The notes beneath the pieces were generated by a model. It ran no database searches. It had not been told where the DNA came from and was given only the letters and a program-made list of their open reading frames with translations. A stretch of 64,000 bases of DNA from Flavobacterium terrae (GTDB lineage Bacteria; Bacteroidota; Bacteroidia; Flavobacteriales; Flavobacteriaceae), in NCBI RefSeq assembly GCF_900142035.1, contig NZ_FQZI01000005.1:62001-126000 (forward strand), written 5' to 3'. Position 1 is the stretch's first letter. Each line of letters starts with the position of its first letter. Shown here piece after piece: positions 36,110-45,029 of this stretch. The position numbers and the translations under genes were made by a program.

Positions 36110-36243
36110 ATAAGTATTTGATTTTAAGACAACTGATTATTATAACTAATAATATATCAATTGTTACAAATATAACACTTTAAAAATCTTTTACAACCCT
36201 AAATAAAATTGTTTACCGTATTTTATTTCCTTCATACTTTATA

Positions 36244-36251
36244 TATATTTG
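36244..36251 (+). promoter_or_regulatory. -7 element of the serine hydrolase gene
   Basis: TATATTTG fits TAnnTTTG, 18 bp before the start at 36270. No TTG at the usual -33 distance. Confidence 0.45.
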
Positions 36252-36269
36252 CTTCTTACCCTTTGAAAA

Positions 36270-37481
36270 ATGACTAATAAATATACTGTAAATATTATCC
36301 TACTATCGTTTTTTTTAATTATCTCATCTTCATGTAGTGAGAAAAAAAAGGAAATTAAATTAAAAAAAGAGAAAACTAAAGTTGGATCCGTTTATGCGAT
36401 GCTCCCTTTTGAAAACAATCTTCCCAAGATTAACAAAACAGAAGAAAAAAGATTACAAAATACAATTCAAGAGTTTTATAAGAAAGTTTATATCCCTAAT
36501 AATTTTTCAGGAAGTATGCTCGTTGCAAAAAATGGACATATAATTTACGAAAGTTATAGAGGCATGTCTAACTTTGAAGAAAAGAAACCAATAACAGCAG
36601 AAACTCCAATACATATAGCTTCTCTAAGTAAAGTGTTAACAGCTACTGCCATAATGCTTCTTATTGATTCTAAACAAATCAAACTAGACCAAAAAGTAAA
36701 TACCATTCTTGATGATTTACCATATGAAGATGTGACTGTTAGAACTTTACTAAACCACAGAAGCGGCATTAGAAATTACAGCTATTTTACAGATAAGAGT
36801 AGTGAATGGAGTAAACGAGATACTTTACGAAATAGTGATTTAATCCCTTTTATAAATAAATTTAATGTAAACCTAGAATTTAAGACCAATTCTAGATTTA
36901 GTTATTGCAATACAAATTATGCTTTACTGGCCTTGATTATTGAAAAAGTAACTAAAATGGATTATCGCACAGCCATGAAAGAATTAATTTTTGAGCCTCT
37001 TGATATGAAGAACACCTTTGTTTTTGATTTAAAGAAAGATTCAAAAACAGCTAGTCATTCATATAAAGGGAATAAAATAAGATATGCCTACAATTACTTG
37101 GATGATATTTATGGTGACAAAAATATTTACTCAACTCCAAGAGATATACTAAAATTTGATATGGCTACTTATAGTCCCTCTTTCTTGAACAAAGAATTAC
37201 TTTCGGAAATATTTAAAGGTTACAGTTATGAAAGTAAAGGAACAAGAAATTATGGTTTAGGCATTAGACTTTTTGAATGGGAAGATGGAAAAAAAATGTT
37301 TTATCATAATGGTTGGTGGCATGGCAACACTTCTGCATACATCAAATTAAAAGATGAAAAAGCAACACTTATCTGTCTATCAAACAAATACACCAGATGT
37401 ACTTATCGATTAAAACTTCTTTCTTCATTATTTGGTAATTATCCTTTTGAAATAAAAAGCAGGGAAGAAAGTTTGGAATAA
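36270..37481 (+). CDS. Beta-lactamase-fold serine hydrolase lipoprotein
   Basis: The protein (403 residues) begins with a lipoprotein signal (ILLSFFLIISSSC, lipidated Cys at 22). The serine beta-lactamase/penicillin-binding fold follows: S118-L-S-K121 is the active-site SxxK, YCN in RFSYCNTNY matches the YxN motif, and YHNGWWHG supplies the HxG triad. This is the class C/esterase-like DUF-type family (Pfam beta-lactamase), often D-aminopeptidases or esterases rather than true lactamases. It sits just upstream of tmRNA, apparently independent of it. Confidence 0.87.
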   Translation: MTNKYTVNIILLSFFLIISSSCSEKKKEIKLKKEKTKVGSVYAMLPFENNLPKINKTEEKRLQNTIQEFYKKVYIPNNFSGSMLVAKNGHIIYESYRGMSNFEEKKPITAETPIHIASLSKVLTATAIMLLIDSKQIKLDQKVNTILDDLPYEDVTVRTLLNHRSGIRNYSYFTDKSSEWSKRDTLRNSDLIPFINKFNVNLEFKTNSRFSYCNTNYALLALIIEKVTKMDYRTAMKELIFEPLDMKNTFVFDLKKDSKTASHSYKGNKIRYAYNYLDDIYGDKNIYSTPRDILKFDMATYSPSFLNKELLSEIFKGYSYESKGTRNYGLGIRLFEWEDGKKMFYHNGWWHGNTSAYIKLKDEKATLICLSNKYTRCTYRLKLLSSLFGNYPFEIKSREESLE

Positions 37482-37499
37482 AATTTGATATAAATTTAG

Positions 37500-37507
37500 T
37501 ACTTTTG
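37500..37507 (+). promoter_or_regulatory. -7 element of the tmRNA promoter
   Basis: TACTTTTG ends 9 bp before the tmRNA 5' end and matches TAnnTTTG at a fitting distance. A TTTG at 37472-37475 is 24 bp upstream, slightly farther than usual for -33. Confidence 0.6.
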
Positions 37508-37516
37508 CAGAATACT

Positions 37517-37910
37517 GGGGTCGACTGGTTTTGACAGCGAGTGGAATTAATCAGTAAGCATGTTGAGCATTGAGGTGTTGCTCATTAATATAATGTCTCA
37601 AACTTTTAAACGGCGAAAATAATTACGCTTTAGCTGCTTAATCCGAATTATAGTACGATTTGCCTAGTCCCGACCAGGTCGGGAAGCTAGATTCTCCTCA
37701 AAAGCCTTGGTTTATGGCGGTTGATTTAGGGGAACCGTAAAAGTAAACCTAGAGAAGGTAATGCTTTAAATCCTTCTTGACACTTATAAAGCTAAGCATG
37801 AGGTTGCTGTTCTTGGCATCGCCTTTTGTCGAAAATCTAATCAAGAACTAAACATGTAGAAAGCTTTTTGATTGCTTGTTTGGACGAGAGTTCGATTCTC
37901 TCCGACTCCA
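37517..37910 (+). ncRNA. ssrA: Transfer-messenger RNA (tmRNA)
   Basis: tmRNA rescues stalled ribosomes and tags the unfinished protein. The 5' end GGGGTCG pairs with CGACTCC at the 3' end (7 bp, one G-U) to form the acceptor stem, and GGTTCGATTC-like AGTTCGATTCTC is the T-arm. The tag frame at 37612-37641 reads GENNYALAA then TAA, which fits Bacteroidota tags. The 3' CCA is not fully encoded (discriminator A is followed by CA). The interior shows pseudoknot-type complementary stretches such as CCCGACCAGGTCGGG. A strong terminator follows. Confidence 0.95.
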
Positions 37911-37911
37911 C

Positions 37912-37950
37912 AAAAAACCCTGTAAAAAATTAATTTTACAGGGTTTTTAT
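37912..37950. terminator. Bidirectional terminator after tmRNA
   Basis: AAAAAACCCTGTAAAA pairs with TTTTACAGGGTTTTT. It ends tmRNA on the plus strand and the crp/fnr gene on the minus strand. Confidence 0.9.
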
Positions 37951-37963
37951 TTTTAGAATATTA

Positions 37964-38650
37964 TTAAAAACCTTCAGCTATAATAGATAATAATTTAGTG
38001 TCAATAATTTCTATAGAACGTCCATTATTTTCTAAAATCCCTTGAGATTCAAAAAAACCAATTACTCTAACCACTGTTTCTTCTGATGTTTCTGAGTATC
38101 TCGCAATATCAGATTTTGTAATGGTTATTTCAGATTTTTCATTTTCGTCTCTATATTTTTCATTTAAAATCAATAAAATGAGTGCTATTTTTTCTTTAGC
38201 AGATTTATGAGATAAGGAAGATATTATGTTTACCCAAACATTAAACTCAAAGCTTAAAATTTTAACCAAATTAAAAGATAAATTGGGAGCCCTTTTTGAT
38301 ATATCAATAAATTTTTCTCCTTCATAAATTTCAATTTCACTTTCTTCCAAAAAAATTGCTGTTACCGGATGTTTTTCATTACTGAGCAATGGTCTGAAAC
38401 CAAAAAATTCTCCCTGTGTATATATATATACTATTCTTGTTTTACCATCTTGATTAAGCTGTTCAATTTTAACCTTTCCTTTAGTAAGTCTATAAACTGC
38501 TTTAGGCTCACTTCCTTCTTCGTATAAAATATCATTTTTGGAAAACGATTCTAAGCTTTTAATTTCTTCCAATTCCAACATAGATTCTGGCTTAACATTA
38601 TCTAAAAGTTCATTACTCTTAAATGAATATTTTGAAAGTATAAAAGTCAT
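37964..38650 (-). CDS. Crp/Fnr-family transcriptional regulator
   Basis: The protein (228 residues) has an N-terminal cyclic-nucleotide-binding-type beta-roll (about 25-135; VKIEQLNQDGKTRIVYIYTQGEFFGFRPLL) and a C-terminal winged HTH (about 165-220; ITITKSDIARYSETSEETVVRVIGFFESQG). The FNR cysteine cluster is absent, so oxygen sensing by Fe-S is unlikely; the ligand is unknown. A TTGAC-N4-GTCAA palindrome lies 19 bp before its start, a plausible self-binding site. Confidence 0.9.
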   Translation of the reverse strand: MTFILSKYSFKSNELLDNVKPESMLELEEIKSLESFSKNDILYEEGSEPKAVYRLTKGKVKIEQLNQDGKTRIVYIYTQGEFFGFRPLLSNEKHPVTAIFLEESEIEIYEGEKFIDISKRAPNLSFNLVKILSFEFNVWVNIISSLSHKSAKEKIALILLILNEKYRDENEKSEITITKSDIARYSETSEETVVRVIGFFESQGILENNGRSIEIIDTKLLSIIAEGF

Positions 38651-38668
38651 AGGTAAATATTTTTTATT

Positions 38669-38686
38669 TATTGACCGTCGTCAATA
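38669..38686. promoter_or_regulatory. FNR/CRP-like palindrome upstream of the crp/fnr gene
   Basis: TATTGAC-CGTC-GTCAATA has perfect 7-bp arms with a 4-bp centre, the TTGA(C/T)-N4-(G/A)TCAA geometry of Crp/Fnr sites. It lies between the regulator gene and the divergent gene at 38886, so it may control one or both. Confidence 0.68.
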
Positions 38687-38706
38687 TTTAGTAGTTAAAG
38701 GTAATC

Positions 38707-38723
38707 TAACTTTGTAACAAAGT
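38707..38723 (+). promoter_or_regulatory. -7 element overlapped by a palindrome
   Basis: TAACTTTG (38707-38714) is a perfect TAnnTTTG. It overlaps ACTTTGTAACAAAGT (38709-38723), with perfect 7-bp arms about one base. It would drive the gene at 38886 with a 5' leader of about 165 bases. The palindrome resembles, but is shorter than, the sites at 28056 and 29990. Confidence 0.5.
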
Positions 38724-38885
38724 AAAATACAATTCACAAAATTATTACACAGAACATCTAATTTTCGCTGATTTAAAAAACTATTACTGGCAAGGTATGG
38801 CTTATTATTAAGATCTATTATGCAACAGTACTGGTTTTTATTTTTTTAAATCAAATAGAAAATTTTAAAAAATTAATCTGATAAC

Positions 38886-39323
38886 ATGAAAAAAATTATT
38901 TTTTTATCATTACTAATTGCTATCCCTACATGCACTATTAATGCACAAAGCAAAACTATTTCAAAAAGTATAATTAGCCCTTCAGCAGTACTTAAAAAAT
39001 ATCACGAAAAAGGTGAACTTGACGGTATGCAAAAAGGTGATTTAGTTGATTTGTATGTTGAAAGAATAAAAGTTATAACTAATAAACTACCTTTCATCGC
39101 CTTAACAAATAAAAGAGGTGTTACGATTAACGATGTAGGAATTCCTGATAGTCCAGAAAACAACAAAATATTAGACAAGCAACAACAAACAATAAGAACT
39201 TTTCTTTCAGAAACAGAAACTTTTGAAAGAACATTAACTCCTTTTGCAGATAAATCTGATATAGTTGATGCTATCTTGTTTTGCGAAAACATACTAAAAG
39301 AATTAATGTTAATAAGAGAGTAA
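38886..39323 (+). CDS. Small exported protein of unknown function
   Basis: The 145-residue protein has a signal peptide (about 1-21, ending TINAQ) and a mostly helical, hydrophilic body with no Cys pair or recognised motif. It is divergent from the Crp/Fnr gene, and both the FNR-like palindrome and a palindrome-covered promoter lie upstream, so it could be a target of that regulator. Confidence 0.7.
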   Translation: MKKIIFLSLLIAIPTCTINAQSKTISKSIISPSAVLKKYHEKGELDGMQKGDLVDLYVERIKVITNKLPFIALTNKRGVTINDVGIPDSPENNKILDKQQQTIRTFLSETETFERTLTPFADKSDIVDAILFCENILKELMLIRE

Positions 39324-39415
39324 TTAACACAAATAGCCTAGAAAAGCTAAACCCTGGACTAAAATAAAATTCAGACATCTTACTCTTTATAACTAAGTAT
39401 AATTATTTATTCAAT

Positions 39416-39444
39416 AAAAATCCCGCTTTAAAGCGGGATTTTAT
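39416..39444. terminator. Bidirectional terminator (AAATCCCGC/GCGGGATTT)
   Basis: A fully palindromic stem, AAATCCCGCTTT with AAAGCGGGATTT, between converging genes. Flanking A and T tracts suit both directions. Confidence 0.88.
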
Positions 39445-39467
39445 TATTTATAACGATTTATTAAATA

Positions 39468-42338
39468 TTATTCTATAATAATTCTTCTCGCTTCTTTTTT
39501 ACCAGCACTTTCTATATTTAAAATATATACACCAGAAGATATTGTATTTAAATCTATTTCTTTATTGAAAACAGCTCCGTCAGATTGATATGACTTATTA
39601 TAAACCGAGCGTCCTCTAATATCAAAAACCTCTACTTTAACCTCATCAGAGCTAGAAAGAACTACATTAAATTTGCCTTTAGAAGGATTTGGATAAACTA
39701 CAAATTGTTCAAAACTATTTTCTTCTCTAGACAATGTACCTTGAACAACAAAATTATCAATTATTACACCTTCTTGATTTGCAGCATCATCTGATACAAA
39801 AGTAAATCTAAAAATTGCATTTGAAGGATTCCCTAATGAAGTTAAACTATGTGAATAGTTACGCTTATTACCATTAACTCCAGTACCACCAGAAGGAGCA
39901 GTAGCATAGTCGCCAGTCCATTGTTTACCTATACAATTAAAACAATCTGTTCCATTAGGTAAACGAGAACTATTATACCAATTTGAATCTGCTGAAGTAC
40001 CAAGAACATTCCAACTTACTCCTGAATCTGTAGAATACTCGAAATAAATGATGTCCCAATTTGATTCTAAATCAAAAGCCATGTCAAAACTTACCGATGG
40101 ATTTACAACATTAGATAAATTATAACACTGTGATACAAGATAAGATGTTGTTTTATCAGGATAATTTCCAGTTAACTTAGTAGCATACACCTTTGATCCA
40201 TCAACTGCATTTGTTAATAATGTTTTATTAACATTCCCTCTTTCCCAAACAGAATTAGTTTTACCATTTTGATCAATCGAAACTAATGCATCTGAAGTAT
40301 TTTCAAAAGTGTTCGTTGCACTAATTACTCCGTTGTCATTAACCGTTACATAAGCTGTTTTAGAATTATTATTTAAATATGTATCACCCGCTAAGGTTAC
40401 AGTAACTAATATAACATGAGTTCCTCTTGATAAAGTTCCCAATGCAACTGTGTAGTTTTGAATTGGATTGGTACAAACAGATAAAGCAGAACCTGTCCAA
40501 GGAATTGATATTTGAGTACCACCATCAACAGAATATGTAATAGCTGCTGAAGATATCGATGGTGAGTTAAAATTTTGCAAATCAAATGAAAATGAATGAG
40601 ATGCACCACAAGCAACATTAGAATCTCCGGTAATAGAACTTAAATTTAAATCCAAATCTGTATATTTAGAACCAAGATTTACTGCAAACCATGAATTTAC
40701 AGTAGCTATATGTTCTGCTGAACCACAACCAAATAAGTTTTTAGCAACCGTTGATGAAAGATCACGAGCATCAAAATAAGTTGAATTTGGTGTTAAATAA
40801 TCCCTCTCAGTAAAATAAGCAATTTGAGCTGCTTTTAACATACCTATACCTGTAACAGAATACGTATCTCTTTCAGCTATTGGGGCATTATTTGTACCTG
40901 AACCTCCAACTGTTAATAAATAAAACCAATAATTTAGAACACCACTATTTTTATGAACTCCTCCATTGTCACCTGTACCCGTGTACCAATTTGTACCATT
41001 ATAACAGTTTGGATCACCTTTACTATTTGGATTAGACATTGATCTTAAACCACCTGTTGTAATATCTTCACCAACAATCCAAACATTCGAATTAATTGTT
41101 CCTCCCATAGAACCAGTTCTTCCATAATGTTCAATGCATGCTCCCCATATATCAGAAAAACCCTCATTCATTGCACCAGATTGGTTAGCATAAACTAAAT
41201 CAGCTGTATAGCTACAAACTGCATGTCCTATCTCATGCCCACAAATATCTAATCCCGTAAATGGCTTTGTAGAACTTTCTCCGTAATCCATTGTACTACC
41301 ATTCCAATGAGCATTTGCCCATGGTCCTGGAGTAGCTGGCGCATCATCATAATGTACGTAACTTCTTATTTGTGCATTATTGTCATCAAAACTATTTCTA
41401 TTAAAAATATTTTTCCAAAAATCATATGTCTTTTCAGCTCCCCAATGTGCATCTAGTGCCGCATTATCTTTAGTTGATGAATTTGTTGCATAATTACCCG
41501 TATTCCAAGTATTATTTGTGTCTGTAAAATGAGTAGTACCATGACTATTTGTTCCTCCTGCATTATATGTCACAATACCATTACCTCTTGTATTATCCTG
41601 AAGTACATATTTGTTTAATCCCGCATTAAAAGTAGTTTCAATAGATTGATTACCACTATATCTCGTAGGTACAGTAGTTGCAACCATTTGCTCAAATTGA
41701 TCAGTAACTTTATTTACTTTAATATTTGAATTTTCACTTTCCAAACTTAGATGTTTGATTATAGGGTTCTTAAAGAGAATTTCTCCAGTATGAGCATCTA
41801 CATAAACCTCATTTCTTGAAGTAGGTGAAATAGCAAAAATATCATATTTATAGGCTAATCTAATTTCATCTGAATTTATTTTTGGAAAAATAACCAACTC
41901 TCCCTTAGGCATTTCATAATTTAACTCTTTAGCAGATTCCGCTTCTTCCCATAAATACTTTTCAGCATTTACATTCTTTTTTGCTAAAATTAATCCTTGA
42001 GCTGGAGTTATTGAAGGTTCAATTTTTAAACCTTTAGCATTATACAACTCTCCATTAATACTTTCAACTATACCATTGCGAGAATGTGTAATAAGTGTTC
42101 CATATTCAACTTTTAATCCATTGAAGTATTGCTGATGTCTCTGATGACTCATTCCTGAAATATCTACTGTTTCTTTTTTGGGAAGAAAAGTGGTATTTGC
42201 ATCAAGCCCATAAGAATCCATGAATTTTAAAACCGCTTCATCTTTTGTAGTGTTGTAATACGCAATTTTATTTTGATTTTTTTGAGCGTAAACCCCAAAT
42301 GATAAAAAAGCAAAAAAAACTATGTAGTTATTTCTCAT
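39468..42338 (-). CDS. Secreted M4-family (thermolysin-like) metalloprotease with T9SS sorting domain
   Basis: This 956-residue protein has a signal peptide (1-18, ending GVYAQ) and a propeptide with FTP and PepSY-like parts (about 25-195). The M4 catalytic domain has HEIGH at 368-372 and the third zinc ligand E392 in NEGFSD. A CARDB-like beta domain (about 590-690) and a MAM/jelly-roll-like region (about 720-880) follow. A type IX secretion C-terminal domain begins FVVYPNPSKGKFNV and ends GVYILNIESAGKKEARRIIIE. It is exported through the outer membrane and probably digests external protein. Confidence 0.93.
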   Translation of the reverse strand: MRNNYIVFFAFLSFGVYAQKNQNKIAYYNTTKDEAVLKFMDSYGLDANTTFLPKKETVDISGMSHQRHQQYFNGLKVEYGTLITHSRNGIVESINGELYNAKGLKIEPSITPAQGLILAKKNVNAEKYLWEEAESAKELNYEMPKGELVIFPKINSDEIRLAYKYDIFAISPTSRNEVYVDAHTGEILFKNPIIKHLSLESENSNIKVNKVTDQFEQMVATTVPTRYSGNQSIETTFNAGLNKYVLQDNTRGNGIVTYNAGGTNSHGTTHFTDTNNTWNTGNYATNSSTKDNAALDAHWGAEKTYDFWKNIFNRNSFDDNNAQIRSYVHYDDAPATPGPWANAHWNGSTMDYGESSTKPFTGLDICGHEIGHAVCSYTADLVYANQSGAMNEGFSDIWGACIEHYGRTGSMGGTINSNVWIVGEDITTGGLRSMSNPNSKGDPNCYNGTNWYTGTGDNGGVHKNSGVLNYWFYLLTVGGSGTNNAPIAERDTYSVTGIGMLKAAQIAYFTERDYLTPNSTYFDARDLSSTVAKNLFGCGSAEHIATVNSWFAVNLGSKYTDLDLNLSSITGDSNVACGASHSFSFDLQNFNSPSISSAAITYSVDGGTQISIPWTGSALSVCTNPIQNYTVALGTLSRGTHVILVTVTLAGDTYLNNNSKTAYVTVNDNGVISATNTFENTSDALVSIDQNGKTNSVWERGNVNKTLLTNAVDGSKVYATKLTGNYPDKTTSYLVSQCYNLSNVVNPSVSFDMAFDLESNWDIIYFEYSTDSGVSWNVLGTSADSNWYNSSRLPNGTDCFNCIGKQWTGDYATAPSGGTGVNGNKRNYSHSLTSLGNPSNAIFRFTFVSDDAANQEGVIIDNFVVQGTLSREENSFEQFVVYPNPSKGKFNVVLSSSDEVKVEVFDIRGRSVYNKSYQSDGAVFNKEIDLNTISSGVYILNIESAGKKEARRIIIE

Positions 42339-42403
42339 TATTTATGGTTTTTGGTTTTTTTTGCGAATATATTAAAAACAAATCATTTAAACATATAATT
42401 TCT

Positions 42404-42411
42404 TAAATTTG
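42404..42411 (+). promoter_or_regulatory. -7 element of the OmpA-like gene
   Basis: TAAATTTG fits TAnnTTTG and lies 26 bp before the start at 42438. No TTG at the expected -33 position. Confidence 0.5.
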
Positions 42412-42437
42412 AATTAACATTAAAACAACACTTAACT

Positions 42438-43343
42438 ATGTCTAAAACAAAACTTTATTTATTAGGCATTATAATAACTATAGTTATTGGATGTTTTTTA
42501 TATCCTCGCTTTTGTTGTGAAAAATGCAAAATGACTGACTCTAAAGAAAACAAGATTGTAACTCCTAAATCAATCAATAGTTTTGAAAAGAAATTCGAGT
42601 TTTCTGATGAAACCTTAGAATATTCGTGTGAAACGAACTTCAACTTTGAAAAAGATAGATTCAATTATTCTCCTCCCACTGACTCTTGCATAAATATTGG
42701 AATTGAAAAATTAAAATCATATCTATCTAAAAACAAAGAAATTAGATTAGAGATTACGGGATACACAAACATTACTGAAAAAAACACTTCTGCATTTCCA
42801 AACCTTGGTTTTGCGAGAGCAAACGATGTAAAAAATTATTTTATATCTAAAGGAATTCCGTCCAACAGATTTGAAATTAATGGAGAAATAAAAAATAATT
42901 TAAAAATAGTCGAAAAAAGAGTCATTGGCCCTATCAGTTTTAAATTAAGCAAAACACAATCTTTTGTCAAAGCTGAAAATTGGAACGAAATTAAAGACAA
43001 ATACTCATCTACTCCTTTAGTGTTGAATTTTGATTCAAATCAAACTGAAATTTCATTATCTGATTCTGAGAGAGAAAGCATGGCCGAAATTGTAAAATAT
43101 ATTGACAATGTCGCTAATTCTAAAATAATTTGTACTGGTCATACTGACAATAGTGGTAATAGAATACGAAATATTGAATTGGGACTTGAAAGAGCCAATT
43201 TTGCTAAATATTATCTTATAAAAAATGGAATGTCTGAATCTAAAATAGAAACTTACTCAAAAGGGCAAGACGAACCTATTTCTGATAATTTGACTCCAGA
43301 AGGAAAAGCAAAAAACAGAAGAACTGTTATAACATTAAAATAG
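42438..43343 (+). CDS. Membrane-anchored protein with two OmpA-like domains
   Basis: The 301-residue protein begins with a hydrophobic anchor (about 5-23) and a Cys-rich CCEKCKM stretch. A first, diverged OmpA-like domain (about 60-155; LEITGYTNITEKN, FARANDVKNYFISKGIPSNRFE) precedes a canonical one (about 195-301; NFDSNQTEISLSD, TGHTDNSGNRIRNIELGLERAN, KNRRTVITL). OmpA domains bind peptidoglycan. It is followed after 7 bp by a coiled-coil/HhH protein, apparently its partner. Confidence 0.87.
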   Translation: MSKTKLYLLGIIITIVIGCFLYPRFCCEKCKMTDSKENKIVTPKSINSFEKKFEFSDETLEYSCETNFNFEKDRFNYSPPTDSCINIGIEKLKSYLSKNKEIRLEITGYTNITEKNTSAFPNLGFARANDVKNYFISKGIPSNRFEINGEIKNNLKIVEKRVIGPISFKLSKTQSFVKAENWNEIKDKYSSTPLVLNFDSNQTEISLSDSERESMAEIVKYIDNVANSKIICTGHTDNSGNRIRNIELGLERANFAKYYLIKNGMSESKIETYSKGQDEPISDNLTPEGKAKNRRTVITLK

Positions 43344-43350
43344 CAATATT

Positions 43351-43968
43351 ATGAGTATACCTTGTTTTTTAATACCAGTATTAGTAGGCCTTATTAGCGC
43401 CTTTCTAGGTTATTTATTAGGTAAGATGACAGCAGGTGGTAGTGATCTTAATCTAAAATCTAAGCTAAAAGATTATGAAGATGAAAATGAAAAACTAAAC
43501 AATCAATTGTATTTACTACAAAAAGAAGAATCAAGAGCTAATTCTACTAATTTACAAATTGAACTAAACGAATGCATTTCTAAAAATAACAAATTACAAG
43601 CTGAAATTGAAAACTTAAAAAACAAACACATAAGTCATTCATTTGTAAGTACCCCTGAATTTATCATTCCTTTTGATGCTGAATTAGCTGCTTCGGTTTA
43701 TGGCAAGAAAATAAAACATGATGATTTAAAGATAGTTGAAGGCATAGGCCCTAAAATAGAAGAACTATATCATAATGCTGGAATAAAGACTTGGAAAGCG
43801 TTATCTGAAACTCCTATAGAAAAATCTAAAGAAATATTAATTGAAGCTGGCGAAAGGTTTTTTATTCATAACCCTTCTACATGGGCTAAACAAGCATTAC
43901 TAGCTTATCAAGGAAAATGGCAGGACTTGAAAGACTGGCAAGACAGCTTAAATGCTGGAAAAGAGTAG
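43351..43968 (+). CDS. Membrane protein with coiled coil and helix-hairpin-helix-like domain
   Basis: The protein (205 residues) has an N-terminal membrane helix (about 5-24) and a coiled coil (about 35-95; KDYEDENEKLNNQLYLLQKEE). The C-terminal segment DDLKIVEGIGPKIEELYHNAGIKTWKAL (about 130-160) resembles the helix-hairpin-helix motif seen after OmpA-type proteins in Bacteroidota. Its stop codon (43966-43968) directly abuts the stop of the converging menC gene, with no terminator between them. Confidence 0.78.
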   Translation: MSIPCFLIPVLVGLISAFLGYLLGKMTAGGSDLNLKSKLKDYEDENEKLNNQLYLLQKEESRANSTNLQIELNECISKNNKLQAEIENLKNKHISHSFVSTPEFIIPFDAELAASVYGKKIKHDDLKIVEGIGPKIEELYHNAGIKTWKALSETPIEKSKEILIEAGERFFIHNPSTWAKQALLAYQGKWQDLKDWQDSLNAGKE

Positions 43969-45018
43969 TTATTTCAAAAAGCTCTGAACATCAATATTCC
44001 AAGGTATAGAGGTTGAATATCGTAATTTACCATCTACAACTTCTAATGGAGATTCAAAATTATTAGTAAAAAGTGAACCAGTACCAAGCCCTTGGGGCAT
44101 ATTAGTATCTTTTGTAAAAGTATACTGCGCTATGGCATTAAGTCCAATATTGGATTCTAATGCTGAAGTTATCCACCATCCAATATTATATTTTTCTGCT
44201 AGAGCGATCCATTCGTCAGTTCCTTTAATCCCTCCAACAAAACTTGGTTTTAAAATTATATATTGAGGTTGTATCTTTTTTAGTAGATTTTCTTTGTTCT
44301 CAAAGCTAAAAACACCTATTAGTTCCTCATCCAATGCAATGGGTAATTTTGTTTCATGGCATAATTTTGTCATTACTTCAATTTGTTTTTTAGCGATAGG
44401 CTGTTCAATACTATGAATACTTAACTCTGAGAGCAAATCTAATTTATCCATCGCTTCTTCTGGTTTGAAAGCACCATTTGCATCTACTCGTATTTCTATT
44501 TGGTTTGAAGTGAAGTTTTGCCTGATAAACTTCAGAAGTTCTAACTCTTTTTCAAAATCTATAGCACCAATTTTAAGTTTAATACAGGTAAAGTTTTGAT
44601 CTATTTTTTCTTGAATTTGCTGCTTCATAAAAGACTGCTCTCCCATCCATATAAGACCATTGATTGGGATAACTTTATTACCAGAAGTAAACTCTGATGG
44701 AAATAAAACAAAAGTATCATCATTTTCTAACGATAAAAAAGCCATTTCTACACCAAACTGGATAGATGGAAACTCTATTAATGATTCCCAAAGCAAATCT
44801 TTACCCAATGAAATATTCTCACAAACCCATTGTAGCTTCTCTTCATAATCTGGTCTATCATCTACTGAAAGTCCTCTCAGAATTCCGCATTCTCCTATTC
44901 CATACTTACCTTGATTTTCAATTATAAGAAACCAAGTTTCTTTTTGGTTTAAAATACCTCTAGAAGTTCCTGAAGGTCTTTTAAAATCTAAAACATATTT
45001 CTTATATGAAGCTTTCAT
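43969..45018 (-). CDS. menC: o-Succinylbenzoate synthase
   Basis: This enolase-superfamily enzyme (349 residues) dehydrates SHCHC to o-succinylbenzoate in menaquinone synthesis. Catalytic Lys lies in CIKLKIGAIDFEKE; metal ligands in RVDANGAF, SIEQPI and ALDEELIG; the second Lys in YIILKPSFVGG. The presence of menA, menB and menD in the same minus-strand block supports this over muconate cycloisomerase or dipeptide epimerase. Confidence 0.9.
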   Translation of the reverse strand: MKASYKKYVLDFKRPSGTSRGILNQKETWFLIIENQGKYGIGECGILRGLSVDDRPDYEEKLQWVCENISLGKDLLWESLIEFPSIQFGVEMAFLSLENDDTFVLFPSEFTSGNKVIPINGLIWMGEQSFMKQQIQEKIDQNFTCIKLKIGAIDFEKELELLKFIRQNFTSNQIEIRVDANGAFKPEEAMDKLDLLSELSIHSIEQPIAKKQIEVMTKLCHETKLPIALDEELIGVFSFENKENLLKKIQPQYIILKPSFVGGIKGTDEWIALAEKYNIGWWITSALESNIGLNAIAQYTFTKDTNMPQGLGTGSLFTNNFESPLEVVDGKLRYSTSIPWNIDVQSFLK

Positions 45019-45029
45019 TTTATGAAAAA

